DNA of 64,000 nucleotides from Spirochaetales bacterium (GCA_016936555.1 JAFGXR010000070.1:1-64000); one strand, 5' to 3'. Positions 9,795 through 21,840 are shown, counted from the first letter of the stretch. The notes: a model not told the origin generated them from the letters alone. Made by a program: numbers and translations.

Positions 9795-10418
9795 CTATTT
9801 TCCGTAGAACTCGTTGAGTTTTACAGCGGCTCCCTCGAGCACAAGAATATTCTTTCCATAAAACAGATCATGAGCACGGAGCCTATTATAAGAGAGGAAC
9901 TTGACATTAGGCAGATTCCTTCCGGCTCTTCTGATCATCTGATCGTCATCTTTTAAAATCACAACCGTTCTATCGTCAGAAACAAGTCTTCCGAGAATTG
10001 ATCTCAGATCTTTGGTTTTTCCCGATTCAATTGTGAAATCCTCTACAACTTTGAATGTCTCTCCGGCAGCCTTAAGGCTGAGAATCGACTTCATAGCCAG
10101 TCTTTTTACTTTTTTGGGCAGCGTGTAGCTGTAATCCCTGGGCTTAGGTCCGAAAGTGATTCCACCACCGACCCAGACAGGAGATCTCTTGTGACCGGAT
10201 CTCGCACGACCGGTTCCTTTCTGTCTCCACGGCTTAGCTCCGCTTCCGCGAACCTCTGCTCTAGTCTTAGTAGAAGCAGTACCTACTCTTTTGTTAGCAA
10301 GCTCATTATTGATTGCGTGATAAATAGAACCTTCACTAACTTCACGCGCAAAAACGCTGTCTTCAAGAGTGATATCTCTAAGCTCTTTTCCTTCTATTGA
10401 ATAGACCTTTTTGTCCAT
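9795..10418 (-). CDS. rplD: 50S ribosomal protein L4
   Basis: L4 (207 aa) has a loop lining the exit tunnel and in some bacteria represses the S10 operon. The loop region TKTRAEVRGSGAKPWRQKGTGRARSG and the FGPKPRDYSYTLPKKVKRLA stretch are conserved. ATG at 10418. Confidence 0.97.
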   Translation of the reverse strand: MDKKVYSIEGKELRDITLEDSVFAREVSEGSIYHAINNELANKRVGTASTKTRAEVRGSGAKPWRQKGTGRARSGHKRSPVWVGGGITFGPKPRDYSYTLPKKVKRLAMKSILSLKAAGETFKVVEDFTIESGKTKDLRSILGRLVSDDRTVVILKDDDQMIRRAGRNLPNVKFLSYNRLRAHDLFYGKNILVLEGAAVKLNEFYGK

Positions 10419-10427
10419 ATTTATCCT

Positions 10428-11048
10428 CTATAATTTCTTTGCCTTGCGAACTATGACAAAACTATCTTTTGTACCGGGAACGGCTCCCTTAATGAGAAGA
10501 ACCTGTCTTTCCGTATCAATTTTAACAACCTGAAGGTTCTGAACAGTCTTTCTCTCACCACCCATTCTTCCAGCCATCTTAGTACCCTTGATAACTCTGG
10601 AAGGAGTCGCAGCCATACCGGTTGAACCGTTAGCTCTGTGAAATTTTGAACCGTGTGTCTTGCGCCCACCACCGAAGTTGTGGCGTTTCATGACACCCTG
10701 ATAACCTTTACCTTTAGAAGTTCCGATAACGTCAACAAACTCGACACCTTCAATAAGCTCAACACCGAAAGTATCCCCGACGGCACACTCTTTTCCGAAG
10801 TCACGAACTTCGACGATTTTTCTTTTGGGAGTGACTCCCTCTTTAAACTGACCTGCTACAGGCTTGGTAGTGTGCTTCTCTTTTCTTTCTATTGAACCAA
10901 GCACAACAGCTTCATAACCGTCTTTTTCAATGCTTTTGTTAGCAATAACAACGTTTTCTTCAACTTTGACAACTGTAACGGGAGTCAAAACTCCGGTTTC
11001 GTCAAAAACCTGTGTCATTCCAACTTTTTTGCCGATCAAACTCAACAT
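10428..11048 (-). CDS. rplC: 50S ribosomal protein L3
   Basis: L3 (206 aa) starts 50S assembly and approaches the peptidyl-transferase centre. It begins MLSLIGKKVGMTQVFDETG and carries the FGGGRKTHGSKFHRANGSTG signature, including the loop near the active site. It follows rpsJ after 33 bp. Confidence 0.97.
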   Translation of the reverse strand: MLSLIGKKVGMTQVFDETGVLTPVTVVKVEENVVIANKSIEKDGYEAVVLGSIERKEKHTTKPVAGQFKEGVTPKRKIVEVRDFGKECAVGDTFGVELIEGVEFVDVIGTSKGKGYQGVMKRHNFGGGRKTHGSKFHRANGSTGMAATPSRVIKGTKMAGRMGGERKTVQNLQVVKIDTERQVLLIKGAVPGTKDSFVIVRKAKKL

Positions 11049-11081
11049 TTAACTATTACCTCAATTTCCTTTGATCCGCTC

Positions 11082-11390
11082 TTACTGTTTGATCTCTACA
11101 TCGACTCCAGCGGGAAGCTCGAGCTTCATGAGAGCGTCCATAACAGCAGAGGTTGGTTCCAAAATATCTATGAGTCTCTTATGAGTTCTCATTTCAAACT
11201 GCTCTCTCGACTTTTTATTAACGAAAGGCGATCTCAGAACAGTATATTTATTAATACGGGTCGGCAGAGGAATCGGTCCGGAAACTTTGGTCCCCTGCTT
11301 CTGAACAGCCTGCACAATAGACCGCGCACTCTGATCGATTAATTCTACGTCAAAACCTCTCAGCCTTACACGTATCTTTTCTTTAGCCAT
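11082..11390 (-). CDS. rpsJ: 30S ribosomal protein S10 / transcription factor NusE
   Basis: S10 (102 aa) is a 30S head protein and, as NusE, binds NusG and NusB in antitermination. [25 protein letters not shown] and the signature [23 protein letters not shown] are intact. It is the first gene of the S10 cluster and directly follows tuf with a 50-bp gap, so it is probably co-transcribed from the tuf promoter. Confidence 0.97.
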   Translation of the reverse strand: MAKEKIRVRLRGFDVELIDQSARSIVQAVQKQGTKVSGPIPLPTRINKYTVLRSPFVNKKSREQFEMRTHKRLIDILEPTSAVMDALMKLELPAGVDVEIKQ

Positions 11391-11440
11391 TATTCCTCCA
11401 GAACCGGGAACCGCGAAAAGCGATCCCCGATTTCATTTCC

Positions 11441-12628
11441 TTATTCGATAATATCGATTACCTGACCGGAAGCAACTGTTCTACCACCTTCACGGATAGC
11501 GAACCGGAGCCCTTTATCCATAGCGATGGGGTGAATCAGCTCAGCTTCAATCTCAGTGTTGTCACCGGGCATTACCATCTGCTTATCAGCAGGAAGAGTT
11601 ACTGTACCTGTGATATCTGTTGTTCTGAAGTAGAACTGGGGTCTGTATCCTGTAAAGAAAGGATTGTGTCTACCACCCTCTTCTTTTGTCAGACAGTACA
11701 GAGCAGCCTTAAACTTCATGTGGGGAAGAATCGATTTAGGTTTACAAAGAACCTGTCCTCTTTCAACAGCGTTCTTATCAATACCTCTGAGCAGACAACC
11801 TACGTTATCACCGGCCTGACCTTCATCGAGAAGCTTGTTGAACATTTCAACACCGGTACATGTAGTAGTCTGAGTGTCTCTAACACCTACGATTTCACAA
11901 ACATCACCAACGTGAACGATTCCACTCTCAATACGCCCTGTTACAACTGTACCACGACCGGAAATCGAGAAAACGTCTTCGATGGGAAGTAGGAAGGGTT
12001 TATCTACAGCTCTCTCAGGGATGGGAAAGTAAGTATCCATCGTATCGAGAAGCTCCTGAATACATGCTGTTGCATCTGCATCAGTAATATTGGTCATAGC
12101 CTGGAAAGCGGATCCTTTAACAATAGGAGTTTCCTCTCCGGGGAATCCGTATTCGTCGAGAAGTTCAACGATTTCCATCTCAACCAGTTCAACCAGATCG
12201 GGATCAGCAAGGTCCATTTTGTTCATAAATACGATCAGCTTGGGAACGCCAACCTGTCTGGCAAGAAGGATATGCTCTCTAGTCTGGGGCTCGGGTCCGG
12301 AGTCAGCGGCAACGAGAAGGACAGCACCGTCCATCTGAGCCGCACCGGTAATCATGTTCTTAACATAGTCAGCATGTCCGGGACAGTCTACATGAGCATA
12401 GTGTCTTGCATCAGTAGAGTATTCAACGTGTCTTGTGTTGATAGTGATACCACGTTCTTTCTCTTCGGGTGCGTTATCAATATCTTCGTAACTCATAATC
12501 TTACCACCGTTTTTTGCAGCGCAATACATAGAGATTGCAGCGGTAAGAGTAGTCTTTCCATGGTCAACGTGTCCGATTGTACCAACGTTGATATGCGGTT
12601 TAGACCTTTCAAATTTTTCCTTAGCCAT
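11441..12628 (-). CDS. tuf: translation elongation factor Tu
   Basis: EF-Tu (395 aa) delivers aminoacyl-tRNA to the ribosome with GTP hydrolysis. Domain 1 shows GHVDHGKT (P-loop), RGITIN (switch I), DCPGHADYV with the catalytic His, and NKMD. Domains 2 and 3 follow, ending [20 protein letters not shown] lies about 8 nt upstream. Unlike many bacteria, fusA is not between rpsG and tuf; a 379-bp gap with its own promoter is there instead. Confidence 0.98.
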   Translation of the reverse strand: MAKEKFERSKPHINVGTIGHVDHGKTTLTAAISMYCAAKNGGKIMSYEDIDNAPEEKERGITINTRHVEYSTDARHYAHVDCPGHADYVKNMITGAAQMDGAVLLVAADSGPEPQTREHILLARQVGVPKLIVFMNKMDLADPDLVELVEMEIVELLDEYGFPGEETPIVKGSAFQAMTNITDADATACIQELLDTMDTYFPIPERAVDKPFLLPIEDVFSISGRGTVVTGRIESGIVHVGDVCEIVGVRDTQTTTCTGVEMFNKLLDEGQAGDNVGCLLRGIDKNAVERGQVLCKPKSILPHMKFKAALYCLTKEEGGRHNPFFTGYRPQFYFRTTDITGTVTLPADKQMVMPGDNTEIEAELIHPIAMDKGLRFAIREGGRTVASGQVIDIIE

Positions 12629-12680
12629 TCATTCCTCCTCGGCTTTTAAAAAAAACAACTATATAACCGTACAAAACGGC

Positions 12681-12710
12681 ACTAAACAGGATATTACCAA
12701 ATCCTGTCAA
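12681..12710 (-). promoter_or_regulatory. candidate tuf promoter
   Basis: On the minus strand TTGACA (12710..12705, perfect -35) and TTTAGT (12686..12681, 4/6 match to -10) are 18 bp apart. Transcription would begin roughly 45 nt before the tuf start codon. This would make tuf and the S10-spc genes partly independent of the rpoBC-rpsLG transcript. Confidence 0.5.
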
Positions 12711-12970
12711 AGGTCTCAACAGGAAGAGTGCGAGTTGGAGATGATTTATTGACCGCTAAATTACGCAAAACTTTAAAACAAGAATATTGCGCAACCTTGA
12801 GGAAGATGATGTTACATAATGGCATTCCGGATTAATCACCTAGTGCAAAACACCGGTTTGATCACATCTTTCAGCAGGCAATTAAGCCCATACCATAATA
12901 AAAGAACAAAACCTCGATCAGTAGCGGCCTGAAATTTCCATCAGGCATCCTGCAAGAGGGCTTCTCAGGC

Positions 12971-12995
12971 GGCGGCACAACGACCATATGCCGCC
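12971..12995 (-). terminator. hairpin after rpsG (probable partial terminator)
   Basis: GGCGGCA and TGCCGCC form a 7-bp GC-rich stem with an 11-nt loop, starting 13 bp after the rpsG stop on the minus strand. There is no U-run behind it, so intrinsic termination would be weak; it may be a 3'-end stabiliser or RNase site. Confidence 0.4.
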
Positions 12996-13007
12996 CGAAA
13001 GACTAAT

Positions 13008-13478
13008 CTACCACCTGTAGTGAGAGAAAGCCTTATTGGCCTCAGCCATTCTGTGAGTATCTTCTTTCTTCTTGAAAGCAGATCCAGTCGAGTTAAAAGC
13101 ATCAATCAGCTCCGCACTCAACTTCTCACTCATACTTCTTCCGCTTCTGCTTCTCGCTGCGGCAATCAGCCACCTCATAGCAAGAGCTTCGCGTCTTGAA
13201 TCTCTAATTTCAACAGGAACCTGATAAGTGGAACCACCAACTCTTCTGGATTTAACTTCCACAGAGGGTTTCACATTTTCAACAGCTTTCAGAAAAACCT
13301 CAAGCTCTTCGTTTCCTGTCTTCTCTTTGATAATAGCCATAGCACCATACATATTGCTGATACTGATAGACTTTTTACCATCAACCATCATTCTCTTAAT
13401 AAATTTGGCGAGAACGGTGCTGTTGTATTTTGAATCAGGTATAGCCGGTCTTGTCGGCGCAACTCTTCTTCTAGGCAT
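13008..13478 (-). CDS. rpsG: 30S ribosomal protein S7
   Basis: S7 (156 aa) nucleates the 30S head and lies at the E site. [20 protein letters not shown], the [16 protein letters not shown]-type motif ([20 protein letters not shown]) and the C-terminal [12 protein letters not shown] are typical. ATG at 13478, 15 bp after rpsL. Confidence 0.97.
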   Translation of the reverse strand: MPRRRVAPTRPAIPDSKYNSTVLAKFIKRMMVDGKKSISISNMYGAMAIIKEKTGNEELEVFLKAVENVKPSVEVKSRRVGGSTYQVPVEIRDSRREALAMRWLIAAARSRSGRSMSEKLSAELIDAFNSTGSAFKKKEDTHRMAEANKAFSHYRW

Positions 13479-13493
13479 GACATCCTCTCCTTA

Positions 13494-13868
13494 TTAAGCT
13501 TTAGGTCTCTTCGTTCCATACTTGGAACGGGCCTGTCTTCTATTATCAACACCAAGTGTATCTTTGGCTCCACGTATAATGTGATACCGCACACCGGGAA
13601 GATCTTTTACTCTTCCTCCGCGAATAACAACGACGGAGTGTTCCTGAAGGTTATGTCCTTCACCACCGATATAAGCAGTTACTTCAAAACCATTTGTCAA
13701 CCTGACCCTGGCAACCTTTCTCAAAGCGGAATTCGGTTTCTTGGGGGTAGCAGTAAATACCCTTGTACAAACACCTCTTCTCTGAGGACAGGATTCGAGT
13801 GCAGGAGATTTGGTTTTTTTAACATTCGACTTTCGGCCTTTTTTAATAAGCTGATTTATCGTAGGCAT
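13494..13868 (-). CDS. rpsL: 30S ribosomal protein S12
   Basis: S12 (124 aa) controls decoding accuracy in the A site. The start is [13 protein letters not shown]. Loops [11 protein letters not shown] and [12 protein letters not shown] keep the Lys residues whose change gives streptomycin resistance, so this copy looks streptomycin-sensitive. It follows rpoC by a 164-bp gap with hairpins and a possible weak promoter. Confidence 0.97.
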   Translation of the reverse strand: MPTINQLIKKGRKSNVKKTKSPALESCPQRRGVCTRVFTATPKKPNSALRKVARVRLTNGFEVTAYIGGEGHNLQEHSVVVIRGGRVKDLPGVRYHIIRGAKDTLGVDNRRQARSKYGTKRPKA

Positions 13869-13946
13869 TAAATTGCAATCTCCTAAATATTCATTAAAAA
13901 AACTGCAGGCGTCAGCATACCACCCGCTTATATATAATACAAAGGC

Positions 13947-13969
13947 TTCCCTGAGTCAGCCTCAGGGAA
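13947..13969 (-). terminator. perfect hairpin between rpoC and rpsL (partial terminator or attenuator)
   Basis: TTCCCTGAG and CTCAGGGAA make a perfect 9-bp stem with a 5-nt loop, followed on the minus strand by GCCTTTGTATTATATAT, a moderately U-rich tail. Just upstream (13996..14013) a second perfect stem, AGGGCG/CGCCCT, is flanked by A/T runs. Together they probably lower read-through from rpoBC into rpsLG. A weak promoter (TTGTAT-17-TATGCT) follows. Confidence 0.5.
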
Positions 13970-14032
13970 TTTAGCACAATGCATTTTTTTTATCAAGGGC
14001 GAATATACGCCCTCGTAACTTTTTTTGAAAAC

Positions 14033-17000
14033 TTAATCGATCTCAACGACTGTTTCTTCAGCCAGTTCAGCTTCAAGCTTTCTGATTTTCAGGATTTCCT
14101 GAACATGGGCATCGAGGTCTTCCGCCTGATCGTTGGAAAGCTTCATATCCCTGTACCGCTTCATACCGGTTCCGGCAGGAATCATATGACCGATTACAAC
14201 GTTTTCCTTCAATCCCCGCAGGTTGTCGACATCTCCGGCAATGGCAGCATTGGTCAGAACTCTCGTCGTCTCCTGGAAGGAAGCAGCTGAAATCCAGGAA
14301 TCGATATTGAGCGATGCCCGTGTGATACCGAGAAGCAGCGGTTTCGCAATCGCAGCCTGACCACCCTGCTCGAGAACTCTTTCATTCTCCTTGCGGAAGG
14401 AATACTTGTCAATCTGCTGACCGTAGATGAAATTCGTATCGCCGACATCCATGATTTCGACTTTCCTCATCATCTGTCTGATGATGACACCGATATGCTT
14501 GTCATTGATAACAACTCCCTGCATCCGGTAAACTTCCTGAACCTCATCGACAAGATACTGCTGCAGCGCATTCTCTCCGAGAATCTCAAGAATATCGTGA
14601 GGATCGGTAGCGCCGTCACAAAGCGGTTCGCAGGCTTTGACCCGGTCACCGTCGCGTACAAGCAAATGCCGTCCCATTGGAACAAGGTGTTTGTATTCGT
14701 TTCCGTAAGGATCTTCAACAACGACTACCCGACGCCCTTTGGCTATCCCGCGGAAATGAACGAGACCTCCGATTCTCGAAAGGATCGTTGCATCTTTCGG
14801 TCGTCTCGCCTCGAAGAGCTCTCCAACCCGGGGGAGACCTCCGGTAATATCCTGAGTCTTTGCACTTTCCTTCAAAAGCTTGGCCAGAATCTGACCTGCT
14901 TTGACTTCAGTACCATCTTCAACATTGAGGTAGGCATTACCAGGCAGATAATAGTTTGCCAGTTCGTTACCGTCTTTATCTTCTACGATTATTTTCGGCT
15001 GTAGAGTATCCAGAGAAAATTCGGTAATTTTCTTTTCAATATTTCCGGTATCTTCATTAATCTCTTCTTTCAGGGTCGTACCGAGAATAATATCATCGAA
15101 TCTAACGGTACCATTCTGTTCGGCAATAATAGGATCACTGAAAGGGTCGAATATGGCAATCGGTTCATCGGCATCGATAATCGAATCGGATTTTACCATG
15201 ACAGTAGATCCGTTTCTTACTTCCAGAGTCTGATCCTGAGCCACCAGCAGGATGTGATTATCCCTGATGTTGATAAAGGCGATTTCATGAGCCTCAACAG
15301 CCTCACCGCTTCTCTCAAGGATTTTCTCTCCCTTAATGACTTTCTGACCGTCTTCAACGAGAATCTTGTCTGATTTACCGAATTCTATTTTTTCGAGAAC
15401 TTTGGCAACAGTGATGTACCCTTTTCTGGTAAAAAGAGTATCGCCGTTATCCAGTGCAACGGACGTACCGTCTATGTCACGAACAATAACAGGATATCTG
15501 AGAGAGATCTTGTTATCTTCCGCAACAGTACTTGCCGTACCACCGACGTGGAACGTTCTCATGGTAAGCTGTGTACCGGGCTGCCCGATAGACTGTGCAG
15601 CAATGATGCCGACGGCTTCTCCGATATCGACAGTTTTTTTGTTGGCCAGGTTACGGCCGTAACATTTCCGGCAGACCCCATGCTTCGCTTCACAGGTCAG
15701 TACGGTCCTGACTTTAACGGATTCTACTCCGATCTCTTCAATCTGTGCAGCAATCGCATCGGTAATCTCTTCGTTGACATCGACGAGTACTTCTCCGGTA
15801 ATCGGATGTTTTACCCTTTCAAGAGTAAACCTTCCCTTTATTCTGTCAGAGAGAGACTCAACAATCTCCTCACCGTCCTTAAGAGCGGAAAGGTCTATAC
15901 CATTGATCGTACCACAGTCATCTTCATTGATAACAACATCCTGAGCAATGTCGACAAGACGTCTCGTCAGGTAACCGGCGTCAGCCGTTTTAAGAGCCGT
16001 ATCGGCCAGACCTTTACGGGCACCGTTGGTCGAAATAAAGAACTCAATAACCGAAAGGCCTTCCTTGAAGTTAGCCCGGATCGGCAGCTCGATAATATCT
16101 CCCGAAGGCTTGGCCATAAGACCACGCATACCGGCCAGCTGCCTGATCTGGTTTCTCGAACCTCTGGCACCGGAATCGGCCATCATATAGACGTTATTGA
16201 ATCCGTCTTTATCTTTTTCCAGATGGTCCATCATCACATTGGTGAGATCCTCATTGGTTTTACCCCAGACCTCGATAACGCGGTTGTACCGCTCTTCCTG
16301 AGTAATATGACCATCGAGATACTGCTTCTGAATTCTCTCGACTTCACTATTGGCATTATTTATCAGAGTTTTTTTCTCATCGGGAACGAGAATATCATCC
16401 ATACCGATTGTCGCACCGAACACTGTTGCATAGCGATACCCGGTATCTTTGATAACATCGAGCATGTTAACCGTTACGGCGGAACCGAACTCTTCATGAG
16501 TTTCAGCAATCAGAGCTCTGATCTCTTTATCTCCAAGCCTGTAGTTGACATAACCCACTTCGTTGGGAAGAAGATCGTTAAAGATCACGCGTCCCGGAGT
16601 TGTTTCTACAAATTTCCCGTTAATTTTAACTTTACAGAGTGCCTGATAATCCACGGCTTTAGCCTGAAGCGCAAGAATAGCTTCCTCGGGAGAACCGAAG
16701 TACTTTCCTTCGCCCCGGGCACCGGGCCGCTGGCTTGTCAGGTGATAGATACCAAGAACCATATCCTGTGAAGGAAAAACAATCGGCTGACCGTTTGCGG
16801 GGTTCATAAGATTTTTATCAGCAAGCATCAGAGTCCAGCATTCAATCTGTGCAGCCTGAGTCAGAGGGACGTGAACAGCCATCTGGTCCCCGTCAAAGTC
16901 GGCGTTGAAGGCATGACAGACGAGGGGATGGAGACGAATCGCTTTTCCTTCAACCAGTACAGGCTCAAAAGCCTGAATTCCGAGCCTATGGAGAGTCGGT

Positions 17001-18244
17001 GCCCGGTTGAGGAGAACGGGATGTTCTTTAACGACATCATCAAGGACAGCCCATACCTCAGGAGTCTCCTGTTCAACAAGAGATTTCGCTTTCTTGATAT
17101 TGTAAACGACATCCATCTCAACAAGCTTTTTCATAATGAAGGGCTTGTAGAGCTCAAGTGCCATTTTCGCGGGAAGACCGCACTGATGAAGCTTAAGATT
17201 CGGTCCTACAACGATTACCGAACGGCCAGAGTAGTCTACACGTTTACCGAGAAGGTTCTGTCTGAAACGACCCTGTTTACCCTTGAGAAGATCTGAAAGT
17301 GATTTTAGCGGTCTATTGGACGCACCTTTTACCACTTTCTTTTTCTTCGAGTTGTCAAACAATGCGTCGACAGCTTCCTGAAGCATTCTCTTCTCGTTTC
17401 TGATAATGATATCAGGCGCATTGAGTGCCATAAGCCTCTTGAGCCTGTTGTTTCTGTTTATAACCCTTCTGTAAAGATCATTGAGGTCCGATGTGGCAAA
17501 GCGCCCGCCGTCAAGCTGAACCATAGGTCTCAGTTCGGGAGGAATTACGGGAATAACATCGAGAATCATCCACTCGGCACGGTTACCGGAGTCGCGGAAA
17601 TTTTCAACGATTTCAATCCTTTTGAGAAGCCTTTTATCAGCTTTCGCCCCTTTCTCAACCATTTTACCTCTCAACTCGGCTGAAAGTTCATCGAGATCGA
17701 GGTTCTCCAGAATGGTACGGACAGCTTCCGCGCCAATTCCGGCTGTAAAGGACATACCGTAACGCTCGCGAGCTTCAGCATAATCTTCTTCAGATAAGAG
17801 CTGAAGTTTTCTCAGATCCGTATCGCCGGCTTCTATAACGACATATTTCTCATAGTAGAGAATTGAGCGTAAAGCCGCGATGGAAAGATCGAGCAAGAGT
17901 CCCATTCTCGAAGGAACGGAACGGTAATACCAGATATGGGATACGGGAGATGCCAGTTCAATATGACCCATTCTCTCACGTCTGACCTTGAAGTGAGTAA
18001 CCTCGACACCACAACGGTCACAGATTACACCTTTGTAACGGATAGACTTGAATTTACCGCAGTAACATTCCCATTCTTTGGTTGTTCCGAAAATTCTCTC
18101 ACAGAACAGACCGTCCTTTTCCGGACGGAGAGTTCGGTAATTGATAGTTTCGGGTTTTTTAACTTCTCCGTAAGACCAGGCCCTGATCTGCTCAGGAGAA
18201 GCCAGTTTTATCATTAAACTGTCAAAGTCTTGAATATCTCTCAT
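14033..18244 (-). CDS. rpoC: DNA-directed RNA polymerase subunit beta'
   Basis: RpoC (1403 aa) carries the catalytic Mg of RNA polymerase. The N-terminal zinc finger ([20 protein letters not shown]), the active-site [12 protein letters not shown] with three Asp ligands, the bridge-helix and trigger-loop region, and a second zinc site ([13 protein letters not shown]) are visible. Length fits the spirochaete form. It lies 8 bp after rpoB. Confidence 0.98.
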   Translation of the reverse strand: MRDIQDFDSLMIKLASPEQIRAWSYGEVKKPETINYRTLRPEKDGLFCERIFGTTKEWECYCGKFKSIRYKGVICDRCGVEVTHFKVRRERMGHIELASPVSHIWYYRSVPSRMGLLLDLSIAALRSILYYEKYVVIEAGDTDLRKLQLLSEEDYAEARERYGMSFTAGIGAEAVRTILENLDLDELSAELRGKMVEKGAKADKRLLKRIEIVENFRDSGNRAEWMILDVIPVIPPELRPMVQLDGGRFATSDLNDLYRRVINRNNRLKRLMALNAPDIIIRNEKRMLQEAVDALFDNSKKKKVVKGASNRPLKSLSDLLKGKQGRFRQNLLGKRVDYSGRSVIVVGPNLKLHQCGLPAKMALELYKPFIMKKLVEMDVVYNIKKAKSLVEQETPEVWAVLDDVVKEHPVLLNRAPTLHRLGIQAFEPVLVEGKAIRLHPLVCHAFNADFDGDQMAVHVPLTQAAQIECWTLMLADKNLMNPANGQPIVFPSQDMVLGIYHLTSQRPGARGEGKYFGSPEEAILALQAKAVDYQALCKVKINGKFVETTPGRVIFNDLLPNEVGYVNYRLGDKEIRALIAETHEEFGSAVTVNMLDVIKDTGYRYATVFGATIGMDDILVPDEKKTLINNANSEVERIQKQYLDGHITQEERYNRVIEVWGKTNEDLTNVMMDHLEKDKDGFNNVYMMADSGARGSRNQIRQLAGMRGLMAKPSGDIIELPIRANFKEGLSVIEFFISTNGARKGLADTALKTADAGYLTRRLVDIAQDVVINEDDCGTINGIDLSALKDGEEIVESLSDRIKGRFTLERVKHPITGEVLVDVNEEITDAIAAQIEEIGVESVKVRTVLTCEAKHGVCRKCYGRNLANKKTVDIGEAVGIIAAQSIGQPGTQLTMRTFHVGGTASTVAEDNKISLRYPVIVRDIDGTSVALDNGDTLFTRKGYITVAKVLEKIEFGKSDKILVEDGQKVIKGEKILERSGEAVEAHEIAFINIRDNHILLVAQDQTLEVRNGSTVMVKSDSIIDADEPIAIFDPFSDPIIAEQNGTVRFDDIILGTTLKEEINEDTGNIEKKITEFSLDTLQPKIIVEDKDGNELANYYLPGNAYLNVEDGTEVKAGQILAKLLKESAKTQDITGGLPRVGELFEARRPKDATILSRIGGLVHFRGIAKGRRVVVVEDPYGNEYKHLVPMGRHLLVRDGDRVKACEPLCDGATDPHDILEILGENALQQYLVDEVQEVYRMQGVVINDKHIGVIIRQMMRKVEIMDVGDTNFIYGQQIDKYSFRKENERVLEQGGQAAIAKPLLLGITRASLNIDSWISAASFQETTRVLTNAAIAGDVDNLRGLKENVVIGHMIPAGTGMKRYRDMKLSNDQAEDLDAHVQEILKIRKLEAELAEETVVEID

Positions 18245-18252
18245 TCTGCCCC

Positions 18253-21200
18253 CTAGAAACGACTGTCCTGTCTATTAATAAGTTCTTCATCACGCTCTGT
18301 CAGAGGCAGCTGCTTAGCTTTTGAGTCGAAAATTCTGACATCGAGCGCAAGACCTCTGAGTTCCTGAACAAGAACATTAAATGACTCGGGAATACCGGCG
18401 GATGTAGCCGTATCGCCCTTGACTATACTTTCATAAATCTTGGCCCTTCCGGTCATGTCGTCAGACTTGATCGTCATAAGCTCCTGAAGTGTGTTGGCCG
18501 CACCGTAAGCCTCAAGCGCCCAAACTTCCATTTCTCCAAGCCTCTGACCACCGAACTGAGCTTTACCACCGAGCGGCTGCTGTGTAACAAGTGAATAAGG
18601 TCCGGTTGAACGTGCATGCATCTTGTCGTCGACAAGGTGATGCAGCTTCAGATAGTACATATACCCGACAAAAACAGGGTTCTCAAAAGCTTCACCAGTA
18701 TACCCGTCAAAAAGAGTAAACTTGGAGTTTGATGATAACCCGGCTTCGATAAGAGCCTGTTCAATCTGCTCTGTTGAAGCCGACTGAAAAACAGGAGTTT
18801 CGAAAAACTTATCGAGATGACCACCGGCCATTCCCAGCATGGTTTCCATAATCTGACCGATATTCATACGGGAAGGAACACCGAGAGGATTCAGACAGAT
18901 ATCGAGGGGAGTTCCGTCTTCCATAAAAGGCATATCCTCTTCAGGAAGAACACGTGCGACAACACCTTTGTTTCCGTGGCGCCCCGCCATCTTATCCCCT
19001 TCCTTCAGCTTTCTCTTGGTGGCAATGAGGACTTTAACGATTTCATCAACACCGGGAGCCAGGTCATCACCTTCACTTCTCTTAAGCCGCTGAATATCGA
19101 TTACAGTTCCCTCAACACCATGAGGCAGCTTCAGGGACGTATCGCGAACCTCTTTTGCCTTCTCGCCGAAAATGGAGTTGAGCAGTTTGAATTCGGGAGT
19201 TGTTTCTGTTTCGGATTTGGGAGTAACCTTACCGACCAGAATGGATCCGGATTTTACTTTTGCTCCGATTCTGATGATTCCCTCTTCGTCGAGATTCTCG
19301 AGTGCTTTCTCAGATGTATTCGGAATATCGATGGTAATCGTTTCCGGTCCAAGCTTGGTCTCTCTAACTTCTGTTATGAACTCTTTTATATGTATGGAGG
19401 TGTAGTAATCCTCTTTTACAACTTTTTCTGAAATGAGGATAGCATCCTCAAAGTTATAGCCGTTCCATGGAACAAAACCGACAAGCAGGTTTCTTCCAAG
19501 AGCAATTTCAGCATTCTTGGTTGCAGGTCCGTCTGCGAGAACAGATCCGGCATTCACCTTTTCACCTTTTCGCACGATGGGTTTCTGATTGAAACAGGTA
19601 TCCTGATTGGTTCTCTGGAATTTGATCATCTCATAAACATCGACGTCGTAATCATTATTCCGTTCATCGGGAGTGACTATAACTCTGTCGGCCGAGACAT
19701 AAGAGACAACACCGGATCTTTTCGCCTTAGCGAGTACACCCGAGTCATATGCCGCCTTCCCCTCCATACCGGTTCCGACAATCGGAGCCTCAGGAAAGAG
19801 CAGAGGAACAGCCTGTCTCTGCATGTTACAGCCCATCAACGCACGGTTGGCGTCGTCATGCTCAAGGAACGGAATGAGTGAAGCCGCCGTAGAAATAATC
19901 TGACGGGGAGACACGTCCATGTATTTGATATCTTCCACGGGTCTGGTTGTATAGTTTCCGCTCTTGTGAACAGCAACCGTATTGGATTCGAATTTACCGT
20001 TTTTATCGAGAGGTGCGCTGGCCTGGGCAATGAAATACTTTTCTTCATCGATAGCAGAAAGATATTCAACTTCTTTCGTCGCCACACCGTCGATAACCTT
20101 CCTGTAGGGAGTCTCAAGAAAACCATACTCATTAACTCTTGTATAATTTGCCAACGAAACAATAAGACCGATATTCGGACCTTCAGGTGTCTCGATAGGA
20201 CACATTCTTCCATAGTGAGTATAGTGGACGTCTCTGACCTCGAAACCGGCGCGATCTCTCGAAAGACCTCCGGGACCAAGGGCATTAAGTCTTCTTTTAT
20301 GAGTTAACTCGGAAAGAGGATTTACCTGATCCATAAACTGTGAAAGCTGACTGGAGCCGAAAAACTCTTTTATTGCAGCCACAATTGGCTTGATGGAAAT
20401 AAGATCCTGTGGTTTGAGCGTCTCAATCTCTTTAAGAGACATTCTCTCCTTGGCAATTCTTTCCATCCTGGTAAATGCTGTTTTAATAGAGTTGGAAATA
20501 AGTTCTCCGACAGATCGGATTCTTCTGCTTCCGAGATGGTCTATATCATCAATCGAAGCTTCTCCCTCATAAACCTTGATAAGATGTCCCATCGTTTTAT
20601 AGACATCTTCCTTGGTCAGAACCAGAGACTCCTCATTGTGAGTATAATCAAATTTCTTGTTGAGCTTGTAACGGCCAACCTTTCCAAGATCATAGCGTCT
20701 GGAAGAGAAGAACATGGAAAGAATATCTCTTTCTGCAGCTTCAACTGTAATGGGTTCACCGGGCATCAATATGGCATAAATCGCCGAAAGAGCTTCTTCC
20801 TTGGAAGGCTCATCTCTTTCTGGATCATCTTTATTGAATTTGGTTTCTTCCACATCAAAACAATTAATAACAACTTTCGAATTGAGAGATTCTTCAGCAG
20901 TGAAATCAATCACCTCAATCTCTTTTATTCCGGAATGGACAAGCTCATCAGTATCATGGGGATGTATTTTCTCACCGGCGCGATAGATTTTCTTCTTTTC
21001 TTCGCCTTTTCCCGAATAAACAGCTTTGGCAAAGATTTCCCCGACAAGGGCTTCCTTTGCCTCTCTCGAACTGTCAACCGATACTTTTTTTGTTTTATGA
21101 AACAGACCGATGATTTTCTCTCTTGAATCAAAACCGAGAGCTCTGAGAAAAAGAGTTCCGAGAATCTTTTTCTTTCTATCGATTTTGGCATATATAAGAT

Positions 21201-21753
21201 CTTTCTTCTGATCAATCTCAAACTCAAGCCAGGATCCTCTGTAAGGAATGATTCTGGACGAGAAAAGACCTTTTTCGTATGAGAAAATAACACCGGGCGA
21301 CCGGTGGATCTGAGAAACAACAACCCTTTCGGCGCCATTGATAATAAAGGTACCTCTATCAGTCATTAAAGGGATGTCGCCCATATATATATCTTTCTGC
21401 CGGATTTCTCCGGTAGACTGGAATATCAGATTTATTTTGGCCTTAACCGGAACAGCATAAGTCAGACCTTTCTTTTTGCACTCAGCCTCAGAGAGAGGGA
21501 CATTATCTTCATCGAGGGTATAATTAACATATTCCAGCACCAGCTCACCATTGGTACTTTCTATAGGGAAAATTGACTGAAATACTTCTTCCAGACCCTG
21601 ATCGTTGAGAGCTTCTCCTTTCAGCAGAGCGCTTCTCTGAAGAAAGTTGTCGTATGATGTGAGCTGTATACTGATAAGATCGGGTAACTCAATTACCTCT
21701 TCAATCTCATCACCAATAAATACTCGCCTTGTATCCTTATCTCGTGTAAACAC
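18253..21753 (-). CDS. rpoB: DNA-directed RNA polymerase subunit beta
   Basis: RpoB (1166 aa) forms the other half of the active cleft and the rifampicin pocket. [21 protein letters not shown] and [20 protein letters not shown] define the pocket, and [19 protein letters not shown] is near the active site. The start is GTG. Residue 490 is Asn where E. coli has Ser531, a change linked to natural rifampicin tolerance in spirochaetes. A long hairpin precedes the gene. Confidence 0.98.
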   Translation of the reverse strand: MFTRDKDTRRVFIGDEIEEVIELPDLISIQLTSYDNFLQRSALLKGEALNDQGLEEVFQSIFPIESTNGELVLEYVNYTLDEDNVPLSEAECKKKGLTYAVPVKAKINLIFQSTGEIRQKDIYMGDIPLMTDRGTFIINGAERVVVSQIHRSPGVIFSYEKGLFSSRIIPYRGSWLEFEIDQKKDLIYAKIDRKKKILGTLFLRALGFDSREKIIGLFHKTKKVSVDSSREAKEALVGEIFAKAVYSGKGEEKKKIYRAGEKIHPHDTDELVHSGIKEIEVIDFTAEESLNSKVVINCFDVEETKFNKDDPERDEPSKEEALSAIYAILMPGEPITVEAAERDILSMFFSSRRYDLGKVGRYKLNKKFDYTHNEESLVLTKEDVYKTMGHLIKVYEGEASIDDIDHLGSRRIRSVGELISNSIKTAFTRMERIAKERMSLKEIETLKPQDLISIKPIVAAIKEFFGSSQLSQFMDQVNPLSELTHKRRLNALGPGGLSRDRAGFEVRDVHYTHYGRMCPIETPEGPNIGLIVSLANYTRVNEYGFLETPYRKVIDGVATKEVEYLSAIDEEKYFIAQASAPLDKNGKFESNTVAVHKSGNYTTRPVEDIKYMDVSPRQIISTAASLIPFLEHDDANRALMGCNMQRQAVPLLFPEAPIVGTGMEGKAAYDSGVLAKAKRSGVVSYVSADRVIVTPDERNNDYDVDVYEMIKFQRTNQDTCFNQKPIVRKGEKVNAGSVLADGPATKNAEIALGRNLLVGFVPWNGYNFEDAILISEKVVKEDYYTSIHIKEFITEVRETKLGPETITIDIPNTSEKALENLDEEGIIRIGAKVKSGSILVGKVTPKSETETTPEFKLLNSIFGEKAKEVRDTSLKLPHGVEGTVIDIQRLKRSEGDDLAPGVDEIVKVLIATKRKLKEGDKMAGRHGNKGVVARVLPEEDMPFMEDGTPLDICLNPLGVPSRMNIGQIMETMLGMAGGHLDKFFETPVFQSASTEQIEQALIEAGLSSNSKFTLFDGYTGEAFENPVFVGYMYYLKLHHLVDDKMHARSTGPYSLVTQQPLGGKAQFGGQRLGEMEVWALEAYGAANTLQELMTIKSDDMTGRAKIYESIVKGDTATSAGIPESFNVLVQELRGLALDVRIFDSKAKQLPLTERDEELINRQDSRF

Positions 21754-21775
21754 TCAATACCCCCTGACAATATAT

Positions 21776-21807
21776 AACCACCGGGATAGAAATTTATCCC
21801 AGTGGTT
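21776..21807 (-). promoter_or_regulatory. rplL-rpoB intergenic hairpin (attenuator or RNase III site)
   Basis: On the minus strand AACCAC-T-GGGATA pairs with TATCCC-G-GTGGTT, a 13-pair stem counting one T-G wobble, with a 6-nt loop. A weak ATATATTG tail follows. In E. coli the same intergenic position carries a partial terminator and an RNase III site that lower rpoB expression below L7/L12; this hairpin is the likely counterpart. Confidence 0.65.
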
Positions 21808-21840
21808 TAACGAGAAAGTCTTTATTTGCTAAAAACGCTA

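Larger units (their letters stand above)
12629..13007. other. non-coding gap between rpsG and tuf
   Basis: In 379 bp I see no convincing gene; fusA, which often lies here, is absent with no visible remnant. The gap holds a GC-rich hairpin just after rpsG, a second stem-loop (GCCTGA/TCAGGC at 12927..12946), an AT-rich stretch and a candidate tuf promoter near 12681..12710. A long tuf leader or a small RNA cannot be excluded. Confidence 0.6.

Noticed and set aside
12629-13007. Remnant of fusA between rpsG and tuf
   Set aside because: No frame shows GTPase motifs, and 379 bp is far too short; it reads as regulatory DNA.
15548-16771. 407-aa plus-strand ORF opposite rpoC
   Set aside because: No recognisable domain, and it is the mirror of a highly conserved coding region; long shadow ORFs are expected opposite such codon usage.
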